A stretch of DNA of 64,000 bases from Streptomyces iconiensis (GTDB taxonomy: Bacteria > Actinomycetota > Actinomycetes > Streptomycetales > Streptomycetaceae), in assembly GCF_028657195.3 (NCBI RefSeq), contig NZ_JANCPR020000025.1:62001-126000 (forward strand). The letters run 5' to 3'. Shown here piece after piece: positions 56,757 through 64,000 of the stretch. Made by a program: the position numbers and the translations under genes. The notes beneath the pieces are model-generated. The model saw nothing but the letters and a program-made list of their open reading frames with translations. It ran no database searches and was not told the DNA's origin. Every line of letters begins with the position of its first letter. Position 1 is the first letter of the stretch.

Positions 56757-57395
56757 ATGTCACGCACGCGCCTGTCAGCGGACAACGCCGCGATCGTCCT
56801 GATAGACCACCAGGTCGGAATGGCCAACTTCCTCCGCTCCCACACGCTGGAGGAGCACCTCAACAACACCGTCGCGCTGGCCAAGGTGGCGAAGATCTTC
56901 GATACGCCGCTGGTCGTCACGGCCGGGCCCCTCGACGGCCCGGGCGGCCCGCTCTACCCGGAGCTCGCCCACGTCCTCGGTGACCACCCCGTCGGGGAGC
57001 GCGTCCCCGCGATGTACGACGGTTTCGACGATGCCGCCTTCACCGCGGCCATCGAGGCGACCGGACGCAAGAAGCTGATCCTGGCGGGTGTCCAGACCGA
57101 CGTCTGCCTGTCGCTCACCGCACTGACCGCCATCGACCGCGGTTACGAGGTCTACCTGGTCGGGGACGCGTCGGCCGCAGGCACCAAGGAGACTCACGAA
57201 CTCGCGATGGACCGGATGACCCAGGCCGGAGCGGTTCCGGTCGGCTGGCTCGCTGTCGGATCCGAGTTCCAGCGCGGCTGGGCCGAGGACAGCAAGACGG
57301 CGGCGGCGTTCGCCGAGGTGATCTACGAGCACATCCCCGCCTGGAAGCAACAGGCCGCCCTCACCGCCGGTGTACGGGAGCACGCGGCCAAGTAG
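56757..57395 (+). CDS. Isochorismatase-family cysteine hydrolase (YcaC-like)
   Basis: 212 residues from the ATG at 56757, with GAAAGAAGAAA upstream. It has AAIVLIDHQVGMANFL (catalytic Asp), a Lys-containing stretch VAKIFDTPLVVTAGPLDGPG, and LILAGVQTDVCLSLTAL (catalytic Cys). ATDVCVS-like and SAAGTKETHELAMDRM segments follow the YcaC/nicotinamidase-like pattern. Substrate unknown, probably a small amide. It is regulated by the divergent LysR and followed by a strong terminator. Confidence 0.88.
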   Translation: MSRTRLSADNAAIVLIDHQVGMANFLRSHTLEEHLNNTVALAKVAKIFDTPLVVTAGPLDGPGGPLYPELAHVLGDHPVGERVPAMYDGFDDAAFTAAIEATGRKKLILAGVQTDVCLSLTALTAIDRGYEVYLVGDASAAGTKETHELAMDRMTQAGAVPVGWLAVGSEFQRGWAEDSKTAAAFAEVIYEHIPAWKQQAALTAGVREHAAK

Positions 57396-57415
57396 GCGGC
57401 ACATGCGTCACATCC

Positions 57416-57450
57416 CGAGGCGGCCGACGGAACCCCCGTCGGCCGCCTCG
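57416..57450 (+). terminator. Strong hairpin terminator after the cysteine hydrolase
   Basis: CGAGGCGGCCGACGG (57416-57430), loop AACCC, CCGTCGGCCGCCTCG (57436-57450): a perfect 15-bp stem starting 20 bases after the stop codon. Confidence 0.85.
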
Positions 57451-57452
57451 CC

Positions 57453-57512
57453 GTCCGTTGCCGACCGTGCGAGCGCGGCTTGGTCCGTTGCCGACCGTGC
57501 GAGCGCGGCTTG
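57453..57512. repeat. 30-bp perfect tandem duplication
   Basis: The unit beginning GTCCGTTGCCGACCGTGCGA is repeated without change (57453-57482, 57483-57512), directly after the terminator and before the YtrA operon promoter. Perfect identity suggests a recent duplication. Confidence 0.85.
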
Positions 57513-57631
57513 CGGCGGGAGGCGTCCGGCATCGCGGCAAAGGGCTGCGCCTCGTCCGGGCAGCACCGAGCCCGTACCCGCCCGCGCCTCAACTCCGGCC
57601 GCTCGGTGCGGCGTTGGGACGGAAGCCGGGA

Positions 57632-57676
57632 TTGACCGACGGCAGTCCTAGGAGCCTATAGTGCTAGGCACCTAGG
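57632..57676 (+). promoter_or_regulatory. Promoter and CTAGG-repeat operator of the GntR/ABC operon
   Basis: TTGACC (57632-57637) and TATAGT (57657-57662) form a promoter with a 19-base spacer. CTAGG occurs three times (57648-57652, 57664-57668, 57672-57676), twice as the palindrome CCTAGG, bracketing the -10. This is a likely binding site for the YtrA-type repressor encoded immediately downstream. Confidence 0.6.
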
Positions 57677-57691
57677 TAAATGGAGGAACCG

Positions 57692-58084
57692 GTGATTGAG
57701 TTCCACCTGAACGACCGGTCCGGCGCATCCCCTTACCAGCAGCTCGTCCAACAAGTGCGGCACGCACTGCGGTTGGGGCTGTTGACGGAGGGGGACAGGC
57801 TCCCCACGGTCAAGGAGGTGGCCAGGCAGGTGGCGGTCAATCCGAACACCGTGCTCAAGGCTTACCGGGAACTGGAGCACGAGGGGCTCGTGGCCGCCAG
57901 GCCGGGCGTGGGGACGTTCGTGACCCGCACGCTGGCCGACGCCTCGCTCGTCGCGCACGGAACGCTCCGGCAGGACCTGCGGCGCTGGTTGACCAAGGCC
58001 CGCCTGGCCGGACTGGACGAGGAGTCCATCGAAGCCCTGTTCATGAACACCTTCCGAAGCGCGGCCGGAGAGGACGTGGCGTGA
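57692..58084 (+). CDS. GntR-family repressor, YtrA subfamily
   Basis: 130 residues from the GTG at 57692. The ATG at 57680 is rejected because its codons form the ribosome site GGAGG for the GTG, and the family starts with the IEFHL sequence. The winged helix is PYQQLVQQVRHALRLGLLTE, DRLPTVKEVARQVAVNPNTV, LKAYRELEHEGLV and GVGTFVT. A short dimerisation tail (about 80-130) replaces the large effector domain, as in YtrA. It represses the ABC exporter operon it heads. GTGA overlap with the ATPase. Confidence 0.92.
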   Translation: MIEFHLNDRSGASPYQQLVQQVRHALRLGLLTEGDRLPTVKEVARQVAVNPNTVLKAYRELEHEGLVAARPGVGTFVTRTLADASLVAHGTLRQDLRRWLTKARLAGLDEESIEALFMNTFRSAAGEDVA

Positions 58085-58977
58085 GCGCCGTCTTGCGAGC
58101 CCAGGCACTGGGCAAGAAGTACAAGCGGCGCTGGGCGCTGCAGCACTGCGACCTGGAGGTGCCCGCCGGGCGCGTCGTGGGCCTGGTCGGCCCCAACGGG
58201 GCGGGAAAGTCAACCCTGTTGAACCTCGCCTCGGGGATGCTCACCCCGACAGTCGGCACCATTGAGGTGTGCGGAGGTCGGCCGGCCGAGGGCGCGGAAC
58301 AGTTGGCCAAGGTCGGCTTCGTCGCCCAGGACACTCCGACCTACGCCTCCCTCAGCGTCGCCGACCACCTCGACTTCGGAAGACGCCTCAACCCGGACTG
58401 GGACGACGCCGTGGCGCTCGACCGGATCCGCCGACTCGGCCTGGACCTCACACAGCGGGCCGGAAAGCTGTCCGGCGGTCAGCGCGCGCAGCTCGCCCTC
58501 ACCCTCGGCATCGCCAAGCGCCCGGAGCTGCTCATCCTGGACGAGCCGGTCGCCGCGCTCGATCCGCTGGCCCGGCGTGAGTTCATGCAGGACCTGATGG
58601 AGGCCGTCGCCGAGCACGGGATGAGCGTCGTACTCTCCTCGCACCTGGTCTCCGATGTGGAGCGGACCTGCGACTACGTCATCGTTCTGGTCGACTCCCG
58701 GGTGCGGGTGGCCGGTGACGTCGACCAACTGGTCGGCTCCCACCACCGGCTCACCGGCCCACGCCGTGACCCGGCCACTCTTCCCGCGGGCCGGCACGTC
58801 ATCTCCGCCAGCCACACCGACCGGCAGACCACGCTTCTCGTACGCACCGACATCCCGGTCCATGATCCGTCCTGGACCGTGACCCCGCTCGGCCTGGAGG
58901 ACATCGTCCTCGCCTACATGACGAGCCCCGCGGAAGCGTTCCGCGACACCCGACCCGTCCTTGAGGTGCTGCGATGA
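58081..58977 (+). CDS. ABC transporter ATP-binding protein
   Basis: 298 residues from the GTG at 58081. Walker A GLVGPNGAGKSTLLNLASG, Q-loop VGFVAQDTPTY, signature KLSGGQRAQLALTLG, Walker B LLILDEPVAALDPLARREF, H-loop VVLSSHLVSDVE. The last 70 residues are a regulatory extension. With the YtrA repressor and a single permease this is a YtrBC-like or antibiotic/bacitracin-type export system. ATGA overlap with the permease. Confidence 0.95.
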   Translation: MSAVLRAQALGKKYKRRWALQHCDLEVPAGRVVGLVGPNGAGKSTLLNLASGMLTPTVGTIEVCGGRPAEGAEQLAKVGFVAQDTPTYASLSVADHLDFGRRLNPDWDDAVALDRIRRLGLDLTQRAGKLSGGQRAQLALTLGIAKRPELLILDEPVAALDPLARREFMQDLMEAVAEHGMSVVLSSHLVSDVERTCDYVIVLVDSRVRVAGDVDQLVGSHHRLTGPRRDPATLPAGRHVISASHTDRQTTLLVRTDIPVHDPSWTVTPLGLEDIVLAYMTSPAEAFRDTRPVLEVLR

Positions 58978-59948
58978 TCTGGCTGACCTGGCGACAGTTC
59001 CGCACCCAGGCCACGGTCGTGTATCTCGCCGTGGCCCTCCTCGCCGCCCTCCTCGCGGTCACAGGCCCGCAACTGGCCGAGCTCTACGCCGCCACCGGTG
59101 ACGACCTGTTCGGGCGGATCACCAGCGCCGACCAGACCGTGTACTACCTCGGGCTCGCGATCGTCCTGCTCATACCCGCGGTCACCGGCATGTTCTGGGG
59201 CGCACCGCTGATCACCCGGGAGCTGGAGGCCGGCACCTACCGCCTGGCGTGGAACCAGACCGTCACCCGAACCCGCTGGCTCGCCACCAAGCTCACTCTC
59301 ACCGGTGTGGCCACCATGGCCGCAGCCGCACTGGCCTCCCTGGCCGTGACCTGGTGGAGCGGCCCGATCGACCAGGCCGTCAACAGCGGCGGCACCGGCG
59401 CCGACCCCTTCTACCCGCGCATCGACCCCCTGGTCTTCGGCGGGCGGGGCATCGTCCCGATCGGCTATGCCGCCTTCGCCTTCATCCTCGGCGTCACCCT
59501 CGGCGTGCTCGTCCGCCGCACCGTGCCCGCGATGGCAGCCACCCTCGCTGCCTTCGCCACCGTCCAGATCGCCATGACCCTGTGGGTCCGGCCGCACCTG
59601 GCCTCGTCCGTCGATGCCGATCTGGCCTTCACCGAGGCCAAGCCGGTGAACATCGGCATCGACACCGTGCGCGAGGTGGACTTCGGCCAGCCGGGCGCCT
59701 GGGTGCTGTCCGAACAGACCGTCAACGCCTCCGGCCAACCTGCCACCCTGCCCGCCTCACTGACGGACTGCCCCTCCATGCCGGACTGCACCGCCGCCCT
59801 CACCCGGGCCGGCTACCAGCAACAGGTCACGTACCAGCCCGCCGGCAACTTCTGGACCCTCCAGTGGACCGAAACGGGCCTCTACCTCAGCCTCGCCCTG
59901 GCCCTGACCGGCTTCTGCGCCTGGTGGATCCGCCGCCGACTGACGTGA
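58974..59948 (+). CDS. ABC transporter permease
   Basis: 324 residues from the ATG at 58974. About six spans: near 15-35, 60-85, 110-130, 165-190 (VPIGYAAFAFILGVTLGVLV), 195-215 and 300-318. A long extracytoplasmic loop of about 90 residues between the last two contains a DCPSMPDCTAAL Cys pair, possibly disulphide-bonded. ABC-2-type topology. It partners the ATPase, with substrate unknown. Confidence 0.9.
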   Translation: MIWLTWRQFRTQATVVYLAVALLAALLAVTGPQLAELYAATGDDLFGRITSADQTVYYLGLAIVLLIPAVTGMFWGAPLITRELEAGTYRLAWNQTVTRTRWLATKLTLTGVATMAAAALASLAVTWWSGPIDQAVNSGGTGADPFYPRIDPLVFGGRGIVPIGYAAFAFILGVTLGVLVRRTVPAMAATLAAFATVQIAMTLWVRPHLASSVDADLAFTEAKPVNIGIDTVREVDFGQPGAWVLSEQTVNASGQPATLPASLTDCPSMPDCTAALTRAGYQQQVTYQPAGNFWTLQWTETGLYLSLALALTGFCAWWIRRRLT

Positions 59949-60035
59949 CATGACGTGAGGCGACGTGACGCGCTCGGCGCCGGCCAGCCGCACCAGGCAG
60001 CGGCACCCGCTGAGGCCCGAGGCCCCGCCCCGTCG

Positions 60036-60332
60036 TCAGCGACGGGTGCGGCCGAAGGGGCCGAGGCGGCGGGCTGGGCGTGCGGGACGGCCAGTGCGGG
60101 CGGGGCGGCTGAAGGGGCCGAGGTGGGTGGTGCGGTTGGCGGTCCTGGCGTGGCTGGTGCGGCGGTAGCCGAACGGGCCCGGCAGGTTGAACGAGGTGGT
60201 GCGCCGGCCGGTCGAGCCGTAGGTGCGGCGCGGGCCCCGTCCTCCGCCGAAGGTGAGGGACCGGGAGCGGCGGCTGATGTTCAGCCGTACCCCGGGAAGG
60301 ATGCGGAAGCTCTTGCGGAACGTGAGGGCCAT
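60036..60332 (-). CDS. DUF4236-like small basic protein
   Basis: 98 residues from the ATG at 60332. The first 58 residues match the DUF4236 pattern: LTFRKSFRILPGVRLNISRR, SRSLTFGGGRG, TTSFNLPGPFGYRR. The remaining 40 residues are Arg/Pro/Thr-rich and low in complexity (RPARTGRPARPARRLGPFGR). Function unknown in this family. It lies in the gap between the ABC operon and the HglS-like gene. Confidence 0.75.
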   Translation of the reverse strand: MALTFRKSFRILPGVRLNISRRSRSLTFGGGRGPRRTYGSTGRRTTSFNLPGPFGYRRTSHARTANRTTHLGPFSRPARTGRPARPARRLGPFGRTRR

Positions 60333-60380
60333 CACTGGGTTCCCTTCTCTCCCCGCCGCGAGTACCCGCCTCCCGCCGTC

Positions 60381-61787
60381 TCAGACCCCCGATGTACGTA
60401 CTCCCTCCGGCAGCCCAAGAGCCTGGGCCGCCCGCTCCAGCGACGCCTCGCTCTGTGCCGCGTACAGGTCGTACGGGTCGTGCACGGTGCGGCCGATCAC
60501 CTCGGCCATCCATGCCGCGTCCCGCACCGCCGCGTCCCGTGAGGCGTCGACGGAGCCCTGCCCCGTGAGGTTCGAGGAGAAGATCCCGGCGGCCGAGCGC
60601 GGCAGGAAGTCCTCGTAGACGATCGGTTCGGCCACCAGCAGCCCCTCGTCCACGAGGGTGAGCAGATCGTCGCTCACCGGTGCCGCCACCTTCTCCGGTA
60701 CGGCGGTGAACCGGAAGAACGCCAGCCCCCTGGCGAGGAGTTCGCGTTCCGTACGCGGCATCAGCGACTCCCACTCGCCGCTCCCCAGCGCCCTGTCGTA
60801 CAGGTCGCGCCCCGCCCGCGTCAGCGCGATCCCTCGCGCCTCGACCTCCCCGAACCGTACGCGCAGCGTGCCCGAGCCCACCGAGCCGTCGGCCTCGCGG
60901 AACCGGCGCGGTTCGGACAGGGCACGGAACGACGTCTGCCGCAGCAGCACATCGGGCCCGTCCCAGCGCGGCGGCCCCTGAATCCTGTCGATCATCTCGA
61001 TGCCGCGCTCGCCCATGCGCGCGTAGAGCGCGTCGATGTCGAGCACCCGCGGCGTCAGGTGGTTGATGTGGGTGGAGGTCACCCCGCCGATGTCGGCGGC
61101 CACGCTGGACACCTCCTCCAACTCGGCGTACCAGGTGCGGTCGACGGGCTCGTCGGACAGCGCGAAGGAGGCGGTCGCGAGCGCGATGAACCGGTCAGCG
61201 TCGGCCGGCGCGAGCCCTCCGCCTTCCTCGGCGCGGTCCGCGAGTTCCAGCAGCTCGTCGGGGAAGAGCCGGCGCCCGGCGAGGAACGTCCGCAGCCTGT
61301 CCTCCAGCCCGGCGTCGAAGAAGCGCCGGTCCTCGGGGACCAGCAGCGAGGTGAACACGCGGAACGGGTTACGGGCCAGCTCGTCGCCGTCGAGCGGACG
61401 GAACGCCGTCGAGACGACGGGTACGGGGTTCGGCTCGGCCTCGCGCAGGTCGTAGAAGCCGGTCGGGTACATCCCGACGGCCCCGAACACCCGGGCCACC
61501 TGGGCGAGTTCTTCCGGGGTGCCGACGCGGATGGCACCGTGCCGTTCTGCGGTGACGCGCGCCAGATCACCGAGGCGTTCGGCATCACTGCCCCGCTCGG
61601 CGATGACATCCGCGTTCACCTGCTGCGACACCTCGACAAGGGTCGTATAGGCGGGCACCTCCTCGCCATAGAGATCGGACAGGGCACGCGCGAAGCGAGC
61701 GCGCAGCTCGTGCGCGGGAACGGTGGTCGACGGCGACGGCGACGGCGACGGCGATGGTGTCAGTGGTGATGACGGTGACGGGGTCAT
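60381..61787 (-). CDS. 2-oxoadipate dioxygenase/decarboxylase-like protein (HglS/DUF1338 family)
   Basis: 468 residues from the ATG at 61787. The leader of about 22 residues is a Ser-Pro repeat (SPSPSPSPST). The VOC-type catalytic domain has VTAERHGAIRVGTPEELAQV, VFTSLLVPEDRRFF, THINHLTPRVLDIDALYARM (metal-binding His) and LLRQTSFRALSEPRRFREAD. VRFGEVEARGIALTRAGRDL and VYEDFLPRSAAGIFSSNL end the protein. Known members convert 2-oxoadipate to D-2-hydroxyglutarate in lysine catabolism. The FAD/Fe-S oxidase at 51633 could oxidise that product, but the genes are 6 kb apart. Confidence 0.88.
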   Translation of the reverse strand: MTPSPSSPLTPSPSPSPSPSTTVPAHELRARFARALSDLYGEEVPAYTTLVEVSQQVNADVIAERGSDAERLGDLARVTAERHGAIRVGTPEELAQVARVFGAVGMYPTGFYDLREAEPNPVPVVSTAFRPLDGDELARNPFRVFTSLLVPEDRRFFDAGLEDRLRTFLAGRRLFPDELLELADRAEEGGGLAPADADRFIALATASFALSDEPVDRTWYAELEEVSSVAADIGGVTSTHINHLTPRVLDIDALYARMGERGIEMIDRIQGPPRWDGPDVLLRQTSFRALSEPRRFREADGSVGSGTLRVRFGEVEARGIALTRAGRDLYDRALGSGEWESLMPRTERELLARGLAFFRFTAVPEKVAAPVSDDLLTLVDEGLLVAEPIVYEDFLPRSAAGIFSSNLTGQGSVDASRDAAVRDAAWMAEVIGRTVHDPYDLYAAQSEASLERAAQALGLPEGVRTSGV

Positions 61788-61866
61788 ACGGGGCTCTCCT
61801 GGAGGGTCGGATCCGGTCTCGGGGGTCAGCGGGGACCGCCCGGCGACGGCGCCACGGCTGGGCAGT

Positions 61867-61934
61867 GGCTACGAAGGACAAGGCGGTGGCCCGGCGGCTA
61901 CGAAGGACAAGGCGGTGGCCCGGCGGCTACGAAG
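61867..61934. repeat. 29-bp tandem repeat, about 2.4 copies
   Basis: GGCTACGAAGGACAAGGCGG plus TGGCCCGGC (61867-61895) is repeated exactly at 61896-61924, with a third partial copy to 61934. The space 61788-62104 is 317 bases. It holds this array, GGTCGGTCGRCGGTC reiterations to about 62030 and an 18-bp GTCGAGTCAACRCGCGGG repeat (about 62064-62116), and no supported gene. Confidence 0.8.
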
Positions 61935-62104
61935 ACGGCGGGTCGGTCGGCGGTCGCGGAGTCAGCGGTGGAGCGGCATCGGCGTCCGCGGGTCGGTCGA
62001 CGGTCACGCGGTCGGCGGTGGAACGGGCCGCGAAGCCCGCAGGTCAACGGCCGCGAGACGGCGTCGAGTCAACACGCGGGGTCGGGTCAACGTGCGGGGA
62101 CGAG

Positions 62105-63286
62105 TCAACGCGCGGCCCCGCGCGGGAGTCTGCCGCGTAGTTCCATCGCCTCGCGTACCCGTTCCTGTGCCAGGGCCGTCGCCGCCTCGTGCGGGGTGAC
62201 CCCCCGGGTGCGGCTCTCCCCGATGACCTGCACCGTGTTGGCGCGCAGCCGCGTCGCGACGGTGGTGAAGATCTGTGCGGGTTCCGGCCGGAAGGGCGAG
62301 TAGCGCGCGTCCATGGAGAACGCGGCGGCGACGACGCCGCCCGCGTTCGCGATGAAGTCCGGCACGGTCACGATGCCGCGCCCGGCGAGCACCGCCTTCG
62401 CCTCAGGAGTCGTCGGCAGGTTGGCGCCCTCCACGACCAGCCGCGCCGAGGTGGTACGGGCGACATCCTCGTCCACCGCGTCCTCGCGTGCCGCAGGCAC
62501 CAAGATGTCGGCGTCCGCCCGGAGTTCACCGCCGACGGGCAGGTGCTCGCCGCCGTAGTGGTGTACGCACGCGTCCCCCGATTCGGCGCGCAGCTTCAGC
62601 AGCGCGGGCACGTCGAGGCCCTGCGGGTCGTGGACGGCGCCCTCGCTCGTGGAGACGGCGACGACCGTGGCGCCCTGTTCGTCCAGGCGCCGTGCGGCGG
62701 CGGTGCCGACGGCGCCGAAGCCCTGGAGTGCGACCCGTGCGCCGCGCAGCGGCAGCCCGATCGCGTCGGCCGCCGCCTCGGTTGCCTCGGCCACGCCGTA
62801 ACCGGTCACGCCCAGTTCGTCGTACGGCACCCCGCCCAGCGCACTCGGCAGGCCGACGGCGGCGCCCCGGTCACCGAGTTCGTCACGCATGATCGCGGCG
62901 TCGCGCTCGGTCAGCCCCATGTCCAGGCCGAGGACGTACTCGCGGGGCACCTCGTTGGAGAGGGCACGTGCGAACGCGCGGAGTATCTCCTCCTTGCGCT
63001 CCGGATGGTCGGGGTCCGGGCCCGGCTCACCCCGGATACCGGCCTTCGCGCCCCCGTGGAAGAGATCGACGGCGGCCCACTTCCACGTCATGGTCCGCGC
63101 CAGCCGCGCGATCTCCTGCACGTCGACCGTCGGACTCATACGGGTACCGCCCTTGCCCATGCCACGCGCCGTGTTGTCCAGCACGAGCACGCCGCGCATG
63201 CCCGTGCGGGTGTCGGAGACGCACACCACCTTCTCCGGTCCCCAGTCGTCCATCAACGACAGCAGTCCACCGGGTGCCTCGGGCAC
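62105..63286 (-). CDS. Glu/Leu/Phe/Val dehydrogenase
   Basis: 393 residues from the GTG at 63286, with GAGGAGCG upstream. LVLDNTARGMGKGGTRMSPT and MTWKWAAVDLFHGGAKAGIR contain the catalytic Lys residues (the second replaces the usual PxGGGK by HGGAK). VALQGFGAVGTAAARRLDEQ is the NAD loop, VEGANLPTTPEAKAVLAGRG and PDFIANAGGVVAAAF complete the fold. Oxidative deamination of an amino acid (glutamate or branched-chain) or its reverse. It is monocistronic. Confidence 0.9.
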   Translation of the reverse strand: MPEAPGGLLSLMDDWGPEKVVCVSDTRTGMRGVLVLDNTARGMGKGGTRMSPTVDVQEIARLARTMTWKWAAVDLFHGGAKAGIRGEPGPDPDHPERKEEILRAFARALSNEVPREYVLGLDMGLTERDAAIMRDELGDRGAAVGLPSALGGVPYDELGVTGYGVAEATEAAADAIGLPLRGARVALQGFGAVGTAAARRLDEQGATVVAVSTSEGAVHDPQGLDVPALLKLRAESGDACVHHYGGEHLPVGGELRADADILVPAAREDAVDEDVARTTSARLVVEGANLPTTPEAKAVLAGRGIVTVPDFIANAGGVVAAAFSMDARYSPFRPEPAQIFTTVATRLRANTVQVIGESRTRGVTPHEAATALAQERVREAMELRGRLPRGAAR

Positions 63287-63498
63287 GATCGCTCCTCTGT
63301 TCGCGGAAGGTACGCGCCCACGGTGGCGGACATCCGCGCCCCGCCCAACCCTGCGAGAACTCAGTCTCAGCCCGCTGAGCATGAGCCCTGCTTACGCTCC
63401 ACCTGACGTGCGTCCCGCGCGCAGCGGAGCCCCCGGCCACGAGTGCGGAAGCTGTGGTCGGGGGCGTTGGGTGGTGTTTCAGCGCTTTACGGAGTCCG

Positions 63499-63699
63499 TC
63501 AGTGCTTTACGGAGTGCACGAAGGCGGACCATGAGGCGGCGGGGAGGAGGAGGGCGGGACTGTGTGGAGTCTTGCTGTCGCGTACGGGGACGAGGCCGGG
63601 AATGCCGTCGGCGACCTCCACGCACTCGTTCCCCTGTGCGCTGCTGTAGCTGGACTTGCGCCACCGTGCGGCGGTCAGGTTCGGTCGGGGGGTGTGCAT
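63499..63699 (-). CDS. DUF397 protein
   Basis: 66 residues from the ATG at 63699. WRKSSYSSAQGNECVEVAD, VPVRDSKTPHSPALLLPAAS and WSAFVHSVK are the DUF397 consensus. It overlaps the 3' end of the upstream XRE regulator gene. Such pairs (as in BldB/WhiJ-like systems) are very common in Streptomyces developmental regulation. Confidence 0.93.
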   Translation of the reverse strand: MHTPRPNLTAARWRKSSYSSAQGNECVEVADGIPGLVPVRDSKTPHSPALLLPAASWSAFVHSVKH

Positions 63700-64000
63700 G
63701 TCGTGCTCGCCTCCATGGCCCGTTGTAGGTATGCCACCGACTCCCCAGGTGGGAGGGCTGCGTCTCTCAAAGCATCGTAGGACAGGCGTAGTTCCGCCAC
63801 GGATTTCGGCTCCGTGATCAGCGAAGCGGTGTGGCTGCTCTCCTGATAGGCGGCGCTCTCGCCGTCAGGTTGGGAGACAAGAGTCAGGTTCCCGCCCGTG
63901 AGGTCGTGCATTCCTGAGGCGAACGGGAGCACCTGCAAGGTCACGTTCGGCAACCGCGCCATATCGACGAGGTGCGCCACTTGATCGCGCCACTCCTCCG
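63675..64000 (-). CDS. XRE-family regulator, C-terminal DUF5753 part (5' end outside window)
   Basis: Open to the right edge. Visible residues EEWRDQVAHLVDMARLPNVT, LQVLPFASGMHDLTGGNLTL, DGESAAYQESSHTASLITEP and VAELRLSYDALRDAAL are the C-terminal domain that follows the helix-turn-helix in Streptomyces WhiJ-like regulators. Its last 25 bases overlap the DUF397 gene, forming the standard pair. Confidence 0.88.
   Translation of the reverse strand, partial: EEWRDQVAHLVDMARLPNVTLQVLPFASGMHDLTGGNLTLVSQPDGESAAYQESSHTASLITEPKSVAELRLSYDALRDAALPPGESVAYLQRAMEASTTCTPPDRT

Noticed and set aside
61867..61934. CRISPR-like short array
   Set aside because: Units are contiguous with no unique spacers and only 2.4 copies.
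1..64000. tRNA/rRNA genes, insertion sequences, integrases or attachment sites
   Set aside because: None was recognisable by reading; no transposase or integrase motifs appear in any frame with gene-like character.

Overview
The window is chromosomal DNA of a high-GC actinomycete, almost certainly a Streptomyces. Third codon positions are strongly G/C, many starts are GTG, genes are coupled through GTGA/ATGA overlaps, and there is a DUF397/XRE pair, a gamma-butyrolactone (GBL) signalling set, and rare TTA (bldA-type) codons in two genes. I saw no rRNA, tRNA, insertion sequence, prophage or CRISPR array.

Layout. 1-5.1 kb: housekeeping or unknown genes (end of a 2-hydroxyacid dehydrogenase, a Tat-exported metallo-beta-lactamase-fold protein, an AraC regulator, two membrane proteins). 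5.3-11.2 kb: signalling block (GBL-receptor-type TetR, Sfp-type phosphopantetheinyl transferase, second GBL receptor, AfsA-type GBL synthase, SDR, OmpR-type regulator, zinc-binding HTH protein). 11.3-15.2 kb: polyprenyl-sugar cassette (GtrA, GT2, methyltransferase, polytopic glycosyltransferase). 15.3-17.3 kb: LuxR pseudo-response regulator and a long, mostly non-coding leader. 17.4-35.9 kb: an angucycline-type type II polyketide cluster in the order oxygenase E, cyclase F, KS-alpha, KS-beta, ACP, ketoreductase, aromatase/cyclase, oxygenase M, SDR (the urd/lan/pga order), then a SnoaL-like protein, one glycosyltransferase, two dTDP-glucose genes, an MFS exporter, an aldo-keto reductase, a 4-ketoreductase-like protein, a tandem ABM oxygenase and an alpha/beta hydrolase. 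35.9-44.9 kb, minus strand: a glycerol-3-phosphate operon (MFS, small repeat protein, GlpK, GlpD, alkyl-DHAP-synthase-like oxidase, GlpP-like protein) that runs into an ABM protein and an alcohol dehydrogenase. 45.1-51.4 kb: an accessory island with a Hint-domain metallopeptidase, two small companions, a STAND NTPase with TPRs and a GT-B-like protein. 51.6-64 kb: FAD/Fe-S oxidase, two LysR regulators, a cysteine hydrolase, a YtrA/ABC operon, a DUF4236 protein, an HglS-type dioxygenase, a Leu/Glu dehydrogenase and a DUF397/XRE pair.

How it works together. Three promoters (near 5.36, 7.51 and 16.94 kb) carry the same ACC-N8-GGT palindrome between or over their -35 and -10 elements, as expected of GBL-receptor operators. 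They would link the two receptors and the AfsA synthase to a transcript entering the PKS control region. The phosphopantetheinyl transferase is coupled to a receptor gene and can prime the ACP. The exporter has a MerR-type promoter, probably a leaderless mRNA, and a TTA at codon 7, so its expression should lag until bldA is active. The sugar genes would give a 4-keto-6-deoxyglucose-derived hexose; the 2,3-dehydratase of 2-deoxysugar routes is absent here.

The least ordinary findings are: (a) the glycerol operon, with a U-tract terminator in its leader, a GlpP-like antiterminator inside it, and a 66-residue tripeptide-repeat reading frame fitted between MFS and GlpK by 4-base overlaps on both sides; and (b) the Hint-metallopeptidase with two cysteine or unknown companions beside a STAND NTPase.
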